NCBI GenBank assembly: GCA_029964075.1
Contig: CM057147.1
Coordinates: 21,225,513-21,289,512 of the forward strand
DNA from: Patiria pectinifera
Lineage: Eukaryota; Echinodermata; Asteroidea; Valvatida; Asterinidae
Reading direction: 5' to 3'
Length of the DNA stretch: 64,000 nucleotides
In this document: piece by piece, positions 21,403 through 32,331 of the stretch
How the letters are laid out: each line of letters starts with the position of its first letter
Numbering within the stretch: the first letter of the stretch is position 1
The notes under the pieces: generated by a model
Seen by the model: the letters and a program-made list of their open reading frames with translations, nothing else
What the model was told of the DNA's origin: nothing
Database searches by the model: none
Position numbers and translations under genes: made by a program

Positions 21403-22122
21403 GCTCTGTAGTACGGCCAGACCGCCAGTACTCCCCTAAATGCTGAACTCTGATGTATTTGCTACCGATTTTGATCGAGATTATCTTCTCATCCAGGACA
21501 GATATTTACAAAGTTAAGGTTCCTAGTCGTAGAGGCACTCATACCTTTTCGAAAAAAACGCTCTTTTATCTAAAAATGTTCATCCGTCTGGCCAAAAGAC
21601 GACTTTCAGTCATCATCTCCCACAAATATCGTCCCGAAAAAGTTCCTCCATGCGATTTCAAAATGGCGGCCGCGTTGTAATGTTGCATTATGCGGGCGCA
21701 CTTGGGCAATATTATTAATATGCATTCATTTCATGACGTTTGTCAGGCGTGCGGGGCGGCTGGCCAAACAAAACACAAGGTCATGAACTGACCAATGCAT
21801 ATTCATAATCTTGCTCAAGCGCGCCCGCATAATGCATACATTACAATGCGGCCGCCATTTTGAAATCGCTTGGAGGAACATTTTCGGGACAATATTTGTG
21901 GGAGATGATGACTGAAAGTCGTCTTTTGGCCAGACGGATGAACATTTTTAGATAAAAGAGCATTTTTTCGAAAAGGTATGAGTGCCTCTACGACTAGGAA
22001 CCTTAACTTTGGAAATTTCTGTCCTGGATAAAAAGATGATCTCGATCAAAATCGGTAGCAAAATCGCTACATCAGAGTTCAGCGTTTAGGGGAGCATTGG
22101 CCGTCTGGCTGTACTACAGAGC
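21403..22122. repeat. 720-bp inverted repeat (foldback element)
   Basis: Two arms of about 300 bp are highly similar in opposite orientation. The left begins 'gctctgtagtacggccag'; the right ends with the matching 'ctggctgtactacagagc'. Landmarks such as 'tgcggccgccattttgaaat', 'gacgactttcagtcatcat' and 'ttaaggttcctagtcgtag' pair across the centre near 21765. The central 60-90 bp is unpaired and GC-rich. It ends 240 bp before the ARL6IP4 start codon. Confidence 0.92.
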
Positions 22123-22362
22123 GGAAAGATTTCCATATACGAAGTTCACTAATTTTCCTCTGTATTGACTAACAAGCCCCCAGATAGCAATTTCATGTCA
22201 TCAAAGTCAATTTTGTCTTGGAAATATAGGAAATTGTAGACAAGTATAATTCTACCTTCAGATGTATTTTTTAATTACTGCAGAATTGAAGGACACGCTT
22301 TTTTTCTGGGGCATCTGTGCAACCTGTGTATTGTTTGATGTCTCTGCATCTGATGAGTGGCC

Positions 22363-25300
22363 ATGAGCAGCCGTCAACGCCACAGCTCCAACTCCGGTAG
22401 CCAATCAGATGACAGCTCCGCCTCCGGCTCTAGTTACAGCTCCTCCTCGGCGTCGGGCTCCCCAGGTGCCCAAGTCCCCAAGGCCTACGCTCGCTTTGAG
22501 AATGACAGCCAGCAGGTCCAGACTCTCGTCGATCAGGTTAAGGAGAAGATTTATCGCAAGCGGCCTTATTCCGTCTCCCTGAGCAGCCGCAGCGAATCAG
22601 ATTCTGAGCCGGAAGGGAAAATACCAAAATCCTACTCGAAGTCCCAAGAAAGGCAGAGAGATGGAAAGACAGCCAAGAAAAGATCAAGAATGCCTTCTGA
22701 ATCGAGTAGCAGCAGAAGTAGTAGCAGTGAGTCCTCAAGCTCTTCAAGTTCTAGTGACTCGGAGGACTCAGATTCTCTGAGCAAACAGCAAAGAACAGTT
22801 CACTCACCAGCGAGGTCAAAGGAGCAACAGTCCAGACAGAAGTCCAACAGTCATGGGAAGAACTCCACACGGCATGGCTCTGAAGATCAAGGACGGCAGT
22901 CTCATCGGGATGGAAACCACAGGAGGGAAGCTTGGAGTCCTGAGGAGGATGGGCGGCAGAGGAGAAGAAATGAGGATGGACACAGGCATTCAGATGCGGT
23001 AAGAAAATCAAACCAGAGAGAAACTCATAACGTCAAATCCAAATCTCGACGGCATGAAGAGCCGGTCGAATCTAGGTCTCGACGGCATGAAGAGCCGGTC
23101 GAATCTAGGTCTCGACGGCATGAAGAGCTGGTCGAATCTAGGTCTCAACGGCATGAAGAGCTGGTCGAATCTAGGTCTCGACGGCATGAAGAGCTGGTCG
23201 AATCTAGGTCTCGACGGCATGAAGAGCCCATGGAGGAGAAACGATACTCCAGACCCAGTGATCATGGACGGCCTAGAGCACAACAGGATCACAGAAAAGA
23301 TCAGTCCAACCAGTCGGGTGTGAGACAACGGAACAACCATGATGAAAGGCACAGTGAACGAGATGGAAGGCATAATGATCGCGTGCGAGAACCTTCAAGG
23401 GAGGAACGTGTGCATGATGAGAGATCCGTAACCAAACGAAGGGAGGAGGATTATACCAGAGGTGGTAGAGTGCCAAATGAACCATCTAGACACCTTTCGA
23501 GGGAGGAAAAATCACAATCCAGGAGCAAATCGGAACCCAGCAAGGAGCGGGATTACAGGAGGGACAGGGACCGACGAGACTTATCAAGGACAGGGAAAGA
23601 TGAGGAAAGTTTGAGGCCGGCAGAGACGAGCTCACGATCCCAAAGCAAGACTGGGTCCAGCAGCAGGGAGAAGGAGCGACAGAAGGAACATGAGAGGCAG
23701 GAAGCTACCAAGACAGGGGTGGGCCGAGAGTACTTCAGTAATGAGCGGGGATGCTGGGAGTGGGAACCTCTCAATGCACCGGAACAGAGGGCATCATCCA
23801 AACGATCAGGGGCTCGGGCTATGTCTCCGGAGCACCATCACAGCAGCCGCGACCGAACAGAAAGCAGCAGTCGACATTCAGCAAAAGGTGACGATCAAGT
23901 CGTCGAGAGCAACAGTCACAGGCGAGAGAGCTCCCATGCCGATCACACCAACTCAAGGAAGAGGCAACGTCCTGCATCACCGCCAAAGGCAAAATCGGCC
24001 GATTCTGACAAAAAGAGGAAAAAGAAGAAGCGGAGAGGGAAGGATGCAGAGAGACAAAAGGCCAGGCTGAAGGAGAAGAAAAAGAGACGGAAAGAGCGGG
24101 CCGAGAAAAGAAAAGCCAAGAAGAAAGAGAAGGAAAGACGAGAGAGGAGCAGCAAACGAAGCAAAGAAGAACGGAGGGGAAGAGAAAGGAAAGAGAAGAG
24201 AGATAGCAAGCCGATTGGGCCTCAGATCTCCAGCATCCAGGCCAAGCTCCTCAATATGGCATCAGGTAAGACTGAGCCCAGCTGCCAAAATTGAGCCACT
24301 TGCAAAATTGATTCGGATTTTGTTCTTGGAATCTATTCATACATTAGCAAAAAAATACTACATACCTACTAGCTTGTAAGTCATATGTACTTAATCTAAG
24401 ATTGACTTGTAACAATTTTTGGTCTGGTGGCAGATTTTGGTTTTGTGTTCTGGAGTGCGACCAAGTGGTTAAGGTCCATGGCTCGAGATAGGAGAGCCAG
24501 GGATTCGAATCTAGCTTCTGGCCATGTTGTGTCCTTGGGCAAGCCACTTCACCCCCACTTGCCTCTCCCAAACCCCGGAGTATAAATCGGTATCGGCATA
24601 AGCTGGGTTGTAACCTGCGATGGACTAGCATGATATCCGAGGGGGATAGAAATATTCTCAGTTGTTTTGTGGCAATGAACGCCAGCATGATGGGCCATAT
24701 TGGCCCGTGACAGACTTTACTTACTGCATTTTTTGTTAATTGCGTTCAATAAGTTTAGTGCAATTATCTCCCCTAATTACATAGTTTAATTTTCTGTCTC
24801 CAATTCCTGATATTTTCTCATTTATAAGTGACAATAGCTACCTTTATTTATGCGACTGATCATCTTTTTTCCCTGTAGGAGGTGATGAGCCTGCTCCCCC
24901 ATCACGCTCCATGGCTCCGATGACAAAGCAGGAGCATGAACATCACCAGAGCAGGACGCGGCGTGTGTATGACGAAGACACAGGCCGGCATAGGTCAGTT
25001 TCAATTTCGTGTAGTCTTGGCCAAGTCTGGGTTTCACTTGGTCTGTGCAGTGTGCAATGTGCACACACAGTTGTACACACATGCTATGCATGTCGTTTTT
25101 TGCTATGCTTCCGAGGATCAGCTTTGTGTTTTCCTTTTTCCCCTAAATCTAAACCTTTCCCATAGACCAAGCACTCAAACCGGCATTCGAGGACAATTGG
25201 ACCTTCGATCGAGACCACAAAAGAACCTTTGTGCTCTCTTCGTGTGTGAGCCTCGGTCGTAAAGCCATGTCAGAGCACACATTCTTGTTCCATAACTTTA

Positions 25301-27462
25301 GGGACTACACACCTGTTGAACGATAGTTATTGTGGGGACCAAAGACGCTGTGGGGACAGTAGAAAGTTGCCACAACTCGGTCCTAATTACCCCTAACAAT
25401 GAAAAACTTCCCTATAACGTGGTGACGGCCCGCCCCTACACACTGCAAGGTCAAGATACGAGCTGTATTATAACGCACCTTCACTTGTTGCGCTTTTGGA
25501 AAGATGTTATTGATGGACTTTAGTGCTGGTTGGCAGCGGTTGTTGTGGATATCGAATTAAGTCCAACATGAAGTGTAGTTTCGTCGTAGAGTCCATCACA
25601 AGTCCAGTCACAGTTAAAGATATAGTCCATCATTTGTAATTTGTGCATTTCGTTGGTTTGAAGCTACAATAGGGCTCAAGATCTAAAGAAGGGTGCTGAA
25701 CAACTAACCTGATGAAGTTTCAGCTCAGCTTCAGCTGTAAATTCCAAGAAAAACAGCATTCTAGGATCTCAATTTCAAATCAAAAGTTACTGAATTATGT
25801 GTTGAATTGTTTTGAATTGCAGCTATACGCGACGTCGCGCACTGATCCGATGAATTATAGCAACCGCTTGTGCGTCGTGCCAATGCTTGCGCACGCTTCG
25901 CCGAATAACCAAACGAACTACTAATTTGAATTTCCTACGGTGCGTCTTAAGACGCACCGTTGGAAAGGCCTTCTTTCGTTGATTACTTCAAAATGACAGC
26001 TTGCCAGAAAGAATAATTTTACAGGGAGTTTAGTCCACTTACTATCTTTCAACCAAGTTTGTTTTTCAACAATAATTACGCCAGTTACTTTTCGGATGGC
26101 TGCAAATGATGGACTATAGCTTTAAATCACAAGTCCATTCACGAGTTGCACATGCAAGAGGGGATCGTCATGACAAAGGAATGCCTTGGAATAGCTTGCA
26201 AGTTGTGACTTAAAGCAGGGCTGGATGATGGCCTGTTTTTTGGACTTGTGAGGACTTGTGATTGACATGATTGACTCAATGCTGTATCAATATCATGTCA
26301 CTGAGCTTTTATGAATTTTTGCATCTTGGGATATGTAAATATTAGTAATGAATGTTGCCCATAACTGACATTCTTTTAGATTCAGTAAAAGATATGGTTT
26401 CATTGATATTTCTTTTTTAGGCTTGTGCGGGGCGATGGAGAAATAATGGAAGAAATTGTCAGTCGAGACCGACATCGACAGATAAACAAGGTGAGTTTTA
26501 CGTTGCAAGAGAGGTTAAATTTGGTCGATTTGAGAACATTGTTTTTTCTTCTTTTTTTTGGCAATGGTTTGGTCGTAACCAACGCAAGGAAATGATGGTA
26601 ATTCTTGTTTTCTTAAAATGACAGCATGCTAGGTAAGCACCATCGATATATCGATATAACTTGATTCTTTGATATTATTTTGATGTCGATATGCTGATAG
26701 TAATTTTGTAATCATATCGTAATATCGACATTTTAGATATGGAGGAATGATACTAAAAATATTGAAAATTCATCAGATATCGGCAAAATAAATCTCCTGT
26801 TTGTGCTTTTAATTCGTGTTTAATGTTTCCTGTATAATGAAATGAAACTCGGCGGCAACTTGTGCTTGTGACTAAAAAAAACCTAAAAAAACGAAACGCC
26901 AAGTGGCGTCGTTGTGTGCTTTGCGTTTGCTGGAATTCGTGGTCTCCCCCAATGTAAAACCTCAAAAGATACCACCTGTTTTGGACAAACTCTCGGTGCT
27001 GAGATTTGTTTTAAAAGGTTTGAGCAATATGCTCCAGAGAAAGCCGTAGAAAATTGGGACTTCAATTTTTTTTAATTTTATCAAAGTGTCATCTTTATGG
27101 TCTTTAACTTTTACATGGGATAATCGATATATCGAATATTCTCGATATCGGATTTCTGATATATCGATTATTTAAAATTCTGATTTCACAGGATGCTTCA
27201 TCCTATTATTTACTTATTACAATAATGTAGGATATTTTATGATATTTTGGAAGTTATGTTTTTCAATGTTTTCAAATGGTGTCTATTACTTTTAGAGGTT
27301 TAACGAACGAATAATTTAGCATTGGGTTCCTTCATAAAAAGAGACTTTAATGACACTTTTACAAGTTCCAATCCAAAACAAATTCACGTTATTTTCCAAC
27401 AGCAAGCAACCAGAGGGGATGGCTTGTCTTTCCAGAGGAGCCTCGGTCTTCGCAGGTACTAG
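22363..27462 (+). CDS. ARL6IP4: ARL6IP4 (SRp25-type) splicing-associated protein
   Basis: Exons: 22363-24265, 24879-24993, 26421-26490, 27403-27462. The phases agree, giving 715 residues. The start is the ATG at 22363; an in-frame TGA lies at 22354. The first exon encodes 634 residues of Ser/Arg-, Arg/Glu- and Lys-rich low-complexity sequence, with a poly-Ser block near residues 120-135, an 11-residue repeat (227-292), a very basic Lys/Arg block (about 545-620) and nuclear-localisation-like runs. The conserved C-terminus is in the small exons: MTKQEHEHHQSRTRRVYDEDTG, then RLVRGDGEIMEEIVSRDRH, then QATRGDGLSFQ. This is the ARL6IP4 signature (MTKEEWxxRQSxIRKVxDxETG...GDGEVLEEIV...QATRGD). The family is linked to pre-mRNA splicing and nuclear speckles. 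The protein is longer than its vertebrate relatives. Confidence 0.93.
23044..23241 (+). repeat. 33-bp coding tandem repeat, 6 units, in ARL6IP4
   Basis: Six near-identical in-frame units encode SRRHEEPVESR with P/L and R/Q changes, and the last unit diverges. The units differ by only a few nucleotides, so the expansion is young and probably polymorphic. Confidence 0.95.
24453..24722 (+). mobile_element. tRNA-derived SINE, family 1
   Basis: A-box-like 'gaccaagtggttaagg', B box 'gattcgaatcta', then the family hallmark 'gtccttgggcaagccactt' and a tail 'gggccatattggcccgtga'. Sister copies are at 47789-48055, 54015-54295 (inverted) and 62487-62752. It lies in ARL6IP4 intron 1. Confidence 0.88.
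25614..26125. mobile_element. TTAA-flanked MITE, family B
   Basis: TTAA lies at both ends, with 'agatatagtccatcatttg' on the left and the complement 'caaatgatggactatagct' on the right. It is the best preserved of the three family B copies and lies in ARL6IP4 intron 2. Confidence 0.85.
26640..27170. mobile_element. Element with ATCGATATATCGAT ends
   Basis: The left end has 'catcgatatatcgatat' and the right end has 'gatatatcgattat', with further 'tcgatat' copies just inside both ends. The interior is AT-rich and non-coding. It lies in ARL6IP4 intron 3. Confidence 0.55.
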
Positions 27463-28389
27463 GAAGAGGTCAATGTGCTTTGGAGGTCATCGCACATGCT
27501 CCGTGAGGGTGAAATAACGTTGTATTTAATGTGATCAAATTTTTCACACGAAAATTGGTTTTTCACCAAAATCAAGTCTAATATGTGCAAATGAAATGCA
27601 ATCCTCTTTTTTTTTTCATCGCCAGGATTCATTGCATCTTAATAGTGATTTGAGCATTTCTTACAAAATTGAATAGTGATTATTGCTTTTTTTGTAGAAG
27701 ACCTGTCCAAAGTTGTAATATTCCTTGCCCCGCAGTATTCCTTTTTTGTATATATAATTTCATTGGTTCATGGGAGCACTGCAACATTTTCATTGTAACT
27801 TCAAAAACAATTCCTTTGAAATACACACGACCTCAAGTTTCTTATGTTCATTTGAACATGTGAAAGAGTTTTGTTTGTATTGAAAGGCCAATCATGGTTT
27901 CTGTAGGAACAGAATATTCATGTGATTGACTTGAAGTGATGAGAAATTAGTGGAAATTTGCATAACCATAAATGCAGATTTGTGGCAGAAGATCGTACTT
28001 GTGTTGTCAAAAGTAGGCCTTTTGAGTAAACATACAAAATTTAGCCTACACAAATTTTGTTTGTTAAATTGTTCGTTTAGAAGTTACAATCGAGTGTTCC
28101 AGCAAATATTTTCCTCGCAGAAACTGCTTTCCGGTTTTCGAAATTGACTCCCCGTATGTACATTTTTCTGCAGTTACACTTCGCATGTAATCATCCGTCC
28201 CTTTGTGTAGGCATGGTACCACACACATACATATATGCATTATGAAACATTGTAATTAAACCTGGGGGATCAATATTCACAGACAAAAACACTCTTTTAG
28301 TCGCTCATATGTTATCGTAAAACTGCTGTTGCTTAGTGCAAATGCAAAGACCATTTGGCAGTTGTTTATAAACAGATTTTAACGTTTTA
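27463..28389. other. Intergenic DNA past ARL6IP4
   Basis: This is AT-rich DNA with no convincing open frame or RNA gene. No clear polyadenylation signal follows the ARL6IP4 stop within 100 bp. Confidence 0.5.
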
Positions 28390-28790
28390 TAATCCTTTTA
28401 ACCGTAACCTTCCCAAATCCTCCAAAATCCTCTTTGCAACGTGGAAGACTTTGCAGGATTGAGGCTATATGGCAAAAACATGTGTGGCTGATTTTGAAGG
28501 AGGCAGTGTGTCAAGGTCTTGGACCAGACCTTGTGTTGTTTGTGCTCAGCTGTGCGTAAAAAATTATACTTGAAATCCTCAGCACTGCTCCAGGATGTCA
28601 CTGGCTCTGCCTCAACATATTGACAGTGATTGCTGGAGGATTTTGCAGGATTGAGGCAGTGGTCGCTACATTAAAAAAAAATGGACGGATGATTTTGCAG
28701 GATTGAGGCTGTAAGCAATATTTACATGGAGGCAGTTGGAGGATTTTGCAGGATTGAGGTTGCATCCTAGCAAAAACGCCTAGGGAATTA
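28390..28790. repeat. Dispersed repeat with 'ttttgcaggattgaggc' motifs
   Basis: This is the second copy of the repeat at 4725-5105. It shares 'gtcaaggtcttgg', 'ctgctccaggatgtcactgg' and 'cctcaacatattgacagt'. It is intergenic. Confidence 0.7.
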
Positions 28791-28916
28791 GGTTTAAAAA
28801 AAAGGATTTGTGCCTCGTAATGGCAGCTGAACTTTTCTATGTTAATGGATGAAATTTGCTAAACTCGATAATGGACTTAGCCAGAAAATGAATCACTTGC
28901 AATAACGGTTACACCT

Positions 28917-29040
28917 CTATGTTCCGACACCCCTATGTTCCGACTGCACATATTCCTATTCCTAACCCTAACCCTAACCCTAACCCTAACCGGGAGTAAC
29001 ACAATCTAGGTTGTCGGAACATAGGGGTGTCGGAACATAG
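28917..29040. repeat. Interstitial telomeric repeat inside an inverted repeat
   Basis: Five tandem CCCTAA units (28961-28990) sit between inverted arms. The left arm is 'ctatgttccgacacccctat' plus 'gttccga'; the right arm is the exact complementary order 'tcggaacataggggtgtcgg' plus 'aacatag'. The flanks share 'ttgcaataac'/'ctgcaataac'. Confidence 0.85.
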
Positions 29041-29256
29041 CAGTCACCTGCAATAACACAGTTCGGTATTCCAACTGTGCATGTGCACAATGAGCTGGGT
29101 CACAGGTCATTCGGGATAATCGAACGCTCATCGAAGACAAACGAACGTGCAGGGAAACAGGCACTCGAACTTCGCGTGTCAATTACAAGCAGACTGGGCG
29201 TCTGCGTAACATCGCGGAACAGCATGTCAGCAATTTTTTCCCAGATGACTGTTGGC

Positions 29257-30206
29257 CAGAGTTGTAATGACTCGAGTCAATGACTCGACTCGAGTCCGAC
29301 TCGAGTCACTTTTTTTGGCGACTCGACTCGACTCGAGTCCCGACGGGTAAATGACTCGACTCGACTCGAGTCACTGCGAGCAAATGACTCGACTCGACTC
29401 GAGTCCCTCATCAGAATGACTCGACTCGACTCGAGGAAGGCTAATAAGACTCGAGTCCCAAAAAATAAAAGCAAAACTTATTTGCGAAAAATATTTGCAA
29501 TGACTTACGCCGCGCCGTTCGCGTTGCCAGTTTTTGTTCACGTCACGTTAATGTTCGCGAATAATGTACGTTCATATACAGCGGCCGTCTGTTTTCCTTC
29601 CTCCATAATGATACAACAAACATACACCGTGTCGCGAACTCCCACCTTGTGGTTCTATAGCATGTAATGCTAAACCCGGAACCAGACTTAAAACGCATTT
29701 CTCAATCCGTGGTTTCATCATTGGTTTCAAGCGATTTTGAAGTTCTTGGTGGAACGCTGGCTAAATTTATGTCCCGATTTCACAAAACAAATGGATACGG
29801 ACGGGCCCACCTTTAAATAATCAGAAACAGTTTTGTATAATGCAATTAAGTAAGAATATTTCACATATTCTTATCTGTGACGTGAGCTAGCAATGGAAAC
29901 TGTTGGTTGGGTACCATACAGCATACTTTATGTCTTTGGATTTTCGTAATAGACTGGAGCCTTGTATTTCTCTCTTGTGTTTGTTGCTTTTTATTGTAAT
30001 GTATTATATAGTGTTCAAATATTTGTGACTCGAATTGACTCGAGCTAAATACTTGACTCGACTCGACTCGACTCGACCACACTCTGTGACTCGACTCGAC
30101 TCGACTCGACCTTGTTGACCTAATGACTCGACTCGACTCGAGTCACTTCTTTTAAATGACTCGACTCGACTCGAGTCACAAAAATCAGTGACTCGTTACA
30201 ACTCTG
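29257..30206. mobile_element. 950-bp non-autonomous hAT transposon
   Basis: Terminal inverted repeats are CAGAGTTGTAA at both ends. A perfect 8-bp target duplication, CTGTTGGC, lies at 29249-29256 and 30207-30214. Clusters of GACTC/ACTCG motifs occur at both subterminal regions, typical of hAT transposase binding sites. There is no transposase frame. The structure is read directly; the superfamily follows from the 8-bp duplication and the CAG-type ends. Confidence 0.92.
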
Positions 30207-30214
30207 CTGTTGGC

Positions 30215-30950
30215 CTGGACGAATTCATCGAGATACCGAACTGCCTTATTGCAACATGGTGGATTTTTCACAACTTGGATATCTAATTTATTGTTTGTAG
30301 CCAATGAACAGAACATGTAGTGCTGGCACATATCAACTGTAGTAATGTGTTTGATAGTTTATAGAGGTTTTTGCAATGTAGAAACTTTGTCACGTTTGTG
30401 TAGCCGCTTAAAATCGCAAACTTCCAAACTTGCCATTTTGTTGTCATATGTTGTACATAACATAGCTTTTTTTAGTTTTTATTTTGTTTGTTTTTTTCGT
30501 TTTCCAACAAAGCCGACGATACTGTAATATTTTGTTACCTATGTAGATACATCATGTTCATCTTGTACAGGTGGAATTTGGAAGTGTTCCCTAGAGAAAT
30601 TTAATTAACCAATCAATTAACAGGTGGGTCTAAGATAAAGCAGCTAAAGTTACCAGGGATGCAACTGGGAATTTAGGGGGGGAAACGAGGATATTCCAAA
30701 CCACACCAGACTTTATACAGTGTTTGAAATATGTAATGGCATTCATGAGAAGTAAAAAACGAGGAAATCGGCGGATCAGAGGGAAAGTTGCATGCCTGAG
30801 TTACCTAGAGCTGTGGGTTTTGTTAAGAGGTTTAGGCTTTATGCTCCTGCGGCCCCCAAAGTGGGGAAAGCTAAATTGTTCCATGTTCCATGTTTAGTAA
30901 CATCAAATTCTACAAAGACGATGCCACAGTTGAGAGCCTCGCAATTTGGT
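30215..30950. other. Intergenic DNA, no feature seen
   Basis: No open frame, RNA gene or clear repeat is recognised between the hAT element and the inverted repeat at 30951. Confidence 0.4.
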
Positions 30951-31173
30951 TTCACTTTTCTAGTTTTGTACAGTTTTGTGCCCCATATATACACGTGTAC
31001 TTGGTGTATTTGTTTTAATAAGAGCAGTGTGTGATGGAATATTCCAAAGTTATGTCAGGTAAAATGCTATGGAAACACAATTTGTACAACAAACTACGCA
31101 CTATTCTTTATCCCCAAAATACACCAAGTATATGGCATGTATGGGGCACAAATTGTACAAAACTTGAAAAGTA
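30951..31173. repeat. Foldback with 55-bp arms
   Basis: The left arm, from 'cttttctagttttgtac' through 'gtgccccatatata' to 'cttggtgtatt', pairs with the right arm, 'aatacaccaagtata' through 'tatggggcacaa' to 'acttgaaaag'. The loop is about 105 bp. Confidence 0.75.
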
Positions 31174-31990
31174 AGTTTTTTTGTTACATTATTCTGGAGT
31201 CACATGTGAAGCCAAGCCTGGAAAGACCCATCACACTTATGGGAATACCAAATGGACTGGCTCCATTTTAGTACTGTTTATTGCCACTGTGATAGTGCGT
31301 AGCATTGAGGGTACCAGACCAATATGGCCATTATTCATGCCAGTAATCACGATTCAAACCCTACACTATGTCTTTTCTGTATTCCGTTATTCTGACAACA
31401 GTAATCACACTTCGATTTGTCATTGTACATAAACTTAACATCTCTTACCTTTTAAATAAGATAATTGTTTTTGAGCTTGCGAAGAAAAAACTTATTTCAG
31501 TCAATGTGATTTTAAACATTATACCTGATTTTTTTTGCCATGAAATAAGACGCTTGAAATGCTTTTCTTACCAAAGATTGTCTAAAGGTGGGTGTAGGAA
31601 AGGCGGCTTTAAAGATGGAGCATACAGCCCGATATTTCTTTTTTAATGATCATAATTTTAAGTTTCATCATAAGTGAAAAATGAAATGTGTATAATTGAT
31701 TGGAGGGGAAAATTGTTCTTTGATAAATGTTCAAATTTTAGGCCAAAAAAAAATGTGTTTCCGATAAATTTGCCAAAAAAAAGGGTCCGGTCAGTAGGTA
31801 CATGTAGGTTTTTTGGTACATGTACATGCATTAGTACTCAACATGTACATGTACAAATGTACATATAGATGTACATTTTGAAGGATAAGTACACATGATT
31901 GAAAGAAGTTGTTTTATTGCACGTGCATATGAATAATTTCGTTTAAATCAGCTATAACAATTTTTTAAATATTCAATTGCTGACCCTATT
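31174..31990. other. Intergenic DNA with a TGTACA-rich patch
   Basis: At 31797-31875 'tgtaca'/'acatgtac' recurs about ten times in 80 bp. Nothing coding is recognised. Confidence 0.45.
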
Positions 31991-32331
31991 GCTGTGTTCC
32001 AATCGCATCGTGTTAATCGTGTTCACGAGTTCACTAGTCATATTTTAGTGTTCTTATCGCCTGGTAACTCGTATTCACCAGTGGTGAACTGGATGCGGAC
32101 TTTTCTTCCCAAGTTCACGACTTAGTCTGGTTCCCTGGCCCCATTGGCCTTTGGACCCATATTTTTAGGTGGGCTGGGGAACAGTACATTCAAGACTTGA
32201 CAAAAAAATTAGCTTGTGAAACGTGCATGAAGGCCTGTGCGTGTTGATGTGTAGCATTAGAATGTGACTCACTCGTGAACTAGGAGTAATTCACATTGAA
32301 CACAATAAACACGACGCGATTGGAACGCAGC
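31991..32331. mobile_element. 341-bp MITE
   Basis: The left end 'gctgtgttccaatcgcatcg' matches the complement of the right end 'cgcgattggaacgcagc', and the inner match continues through 'tgtt' and 'gtgttcac'. No clean target duplication was found. Confidence 0.7.
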
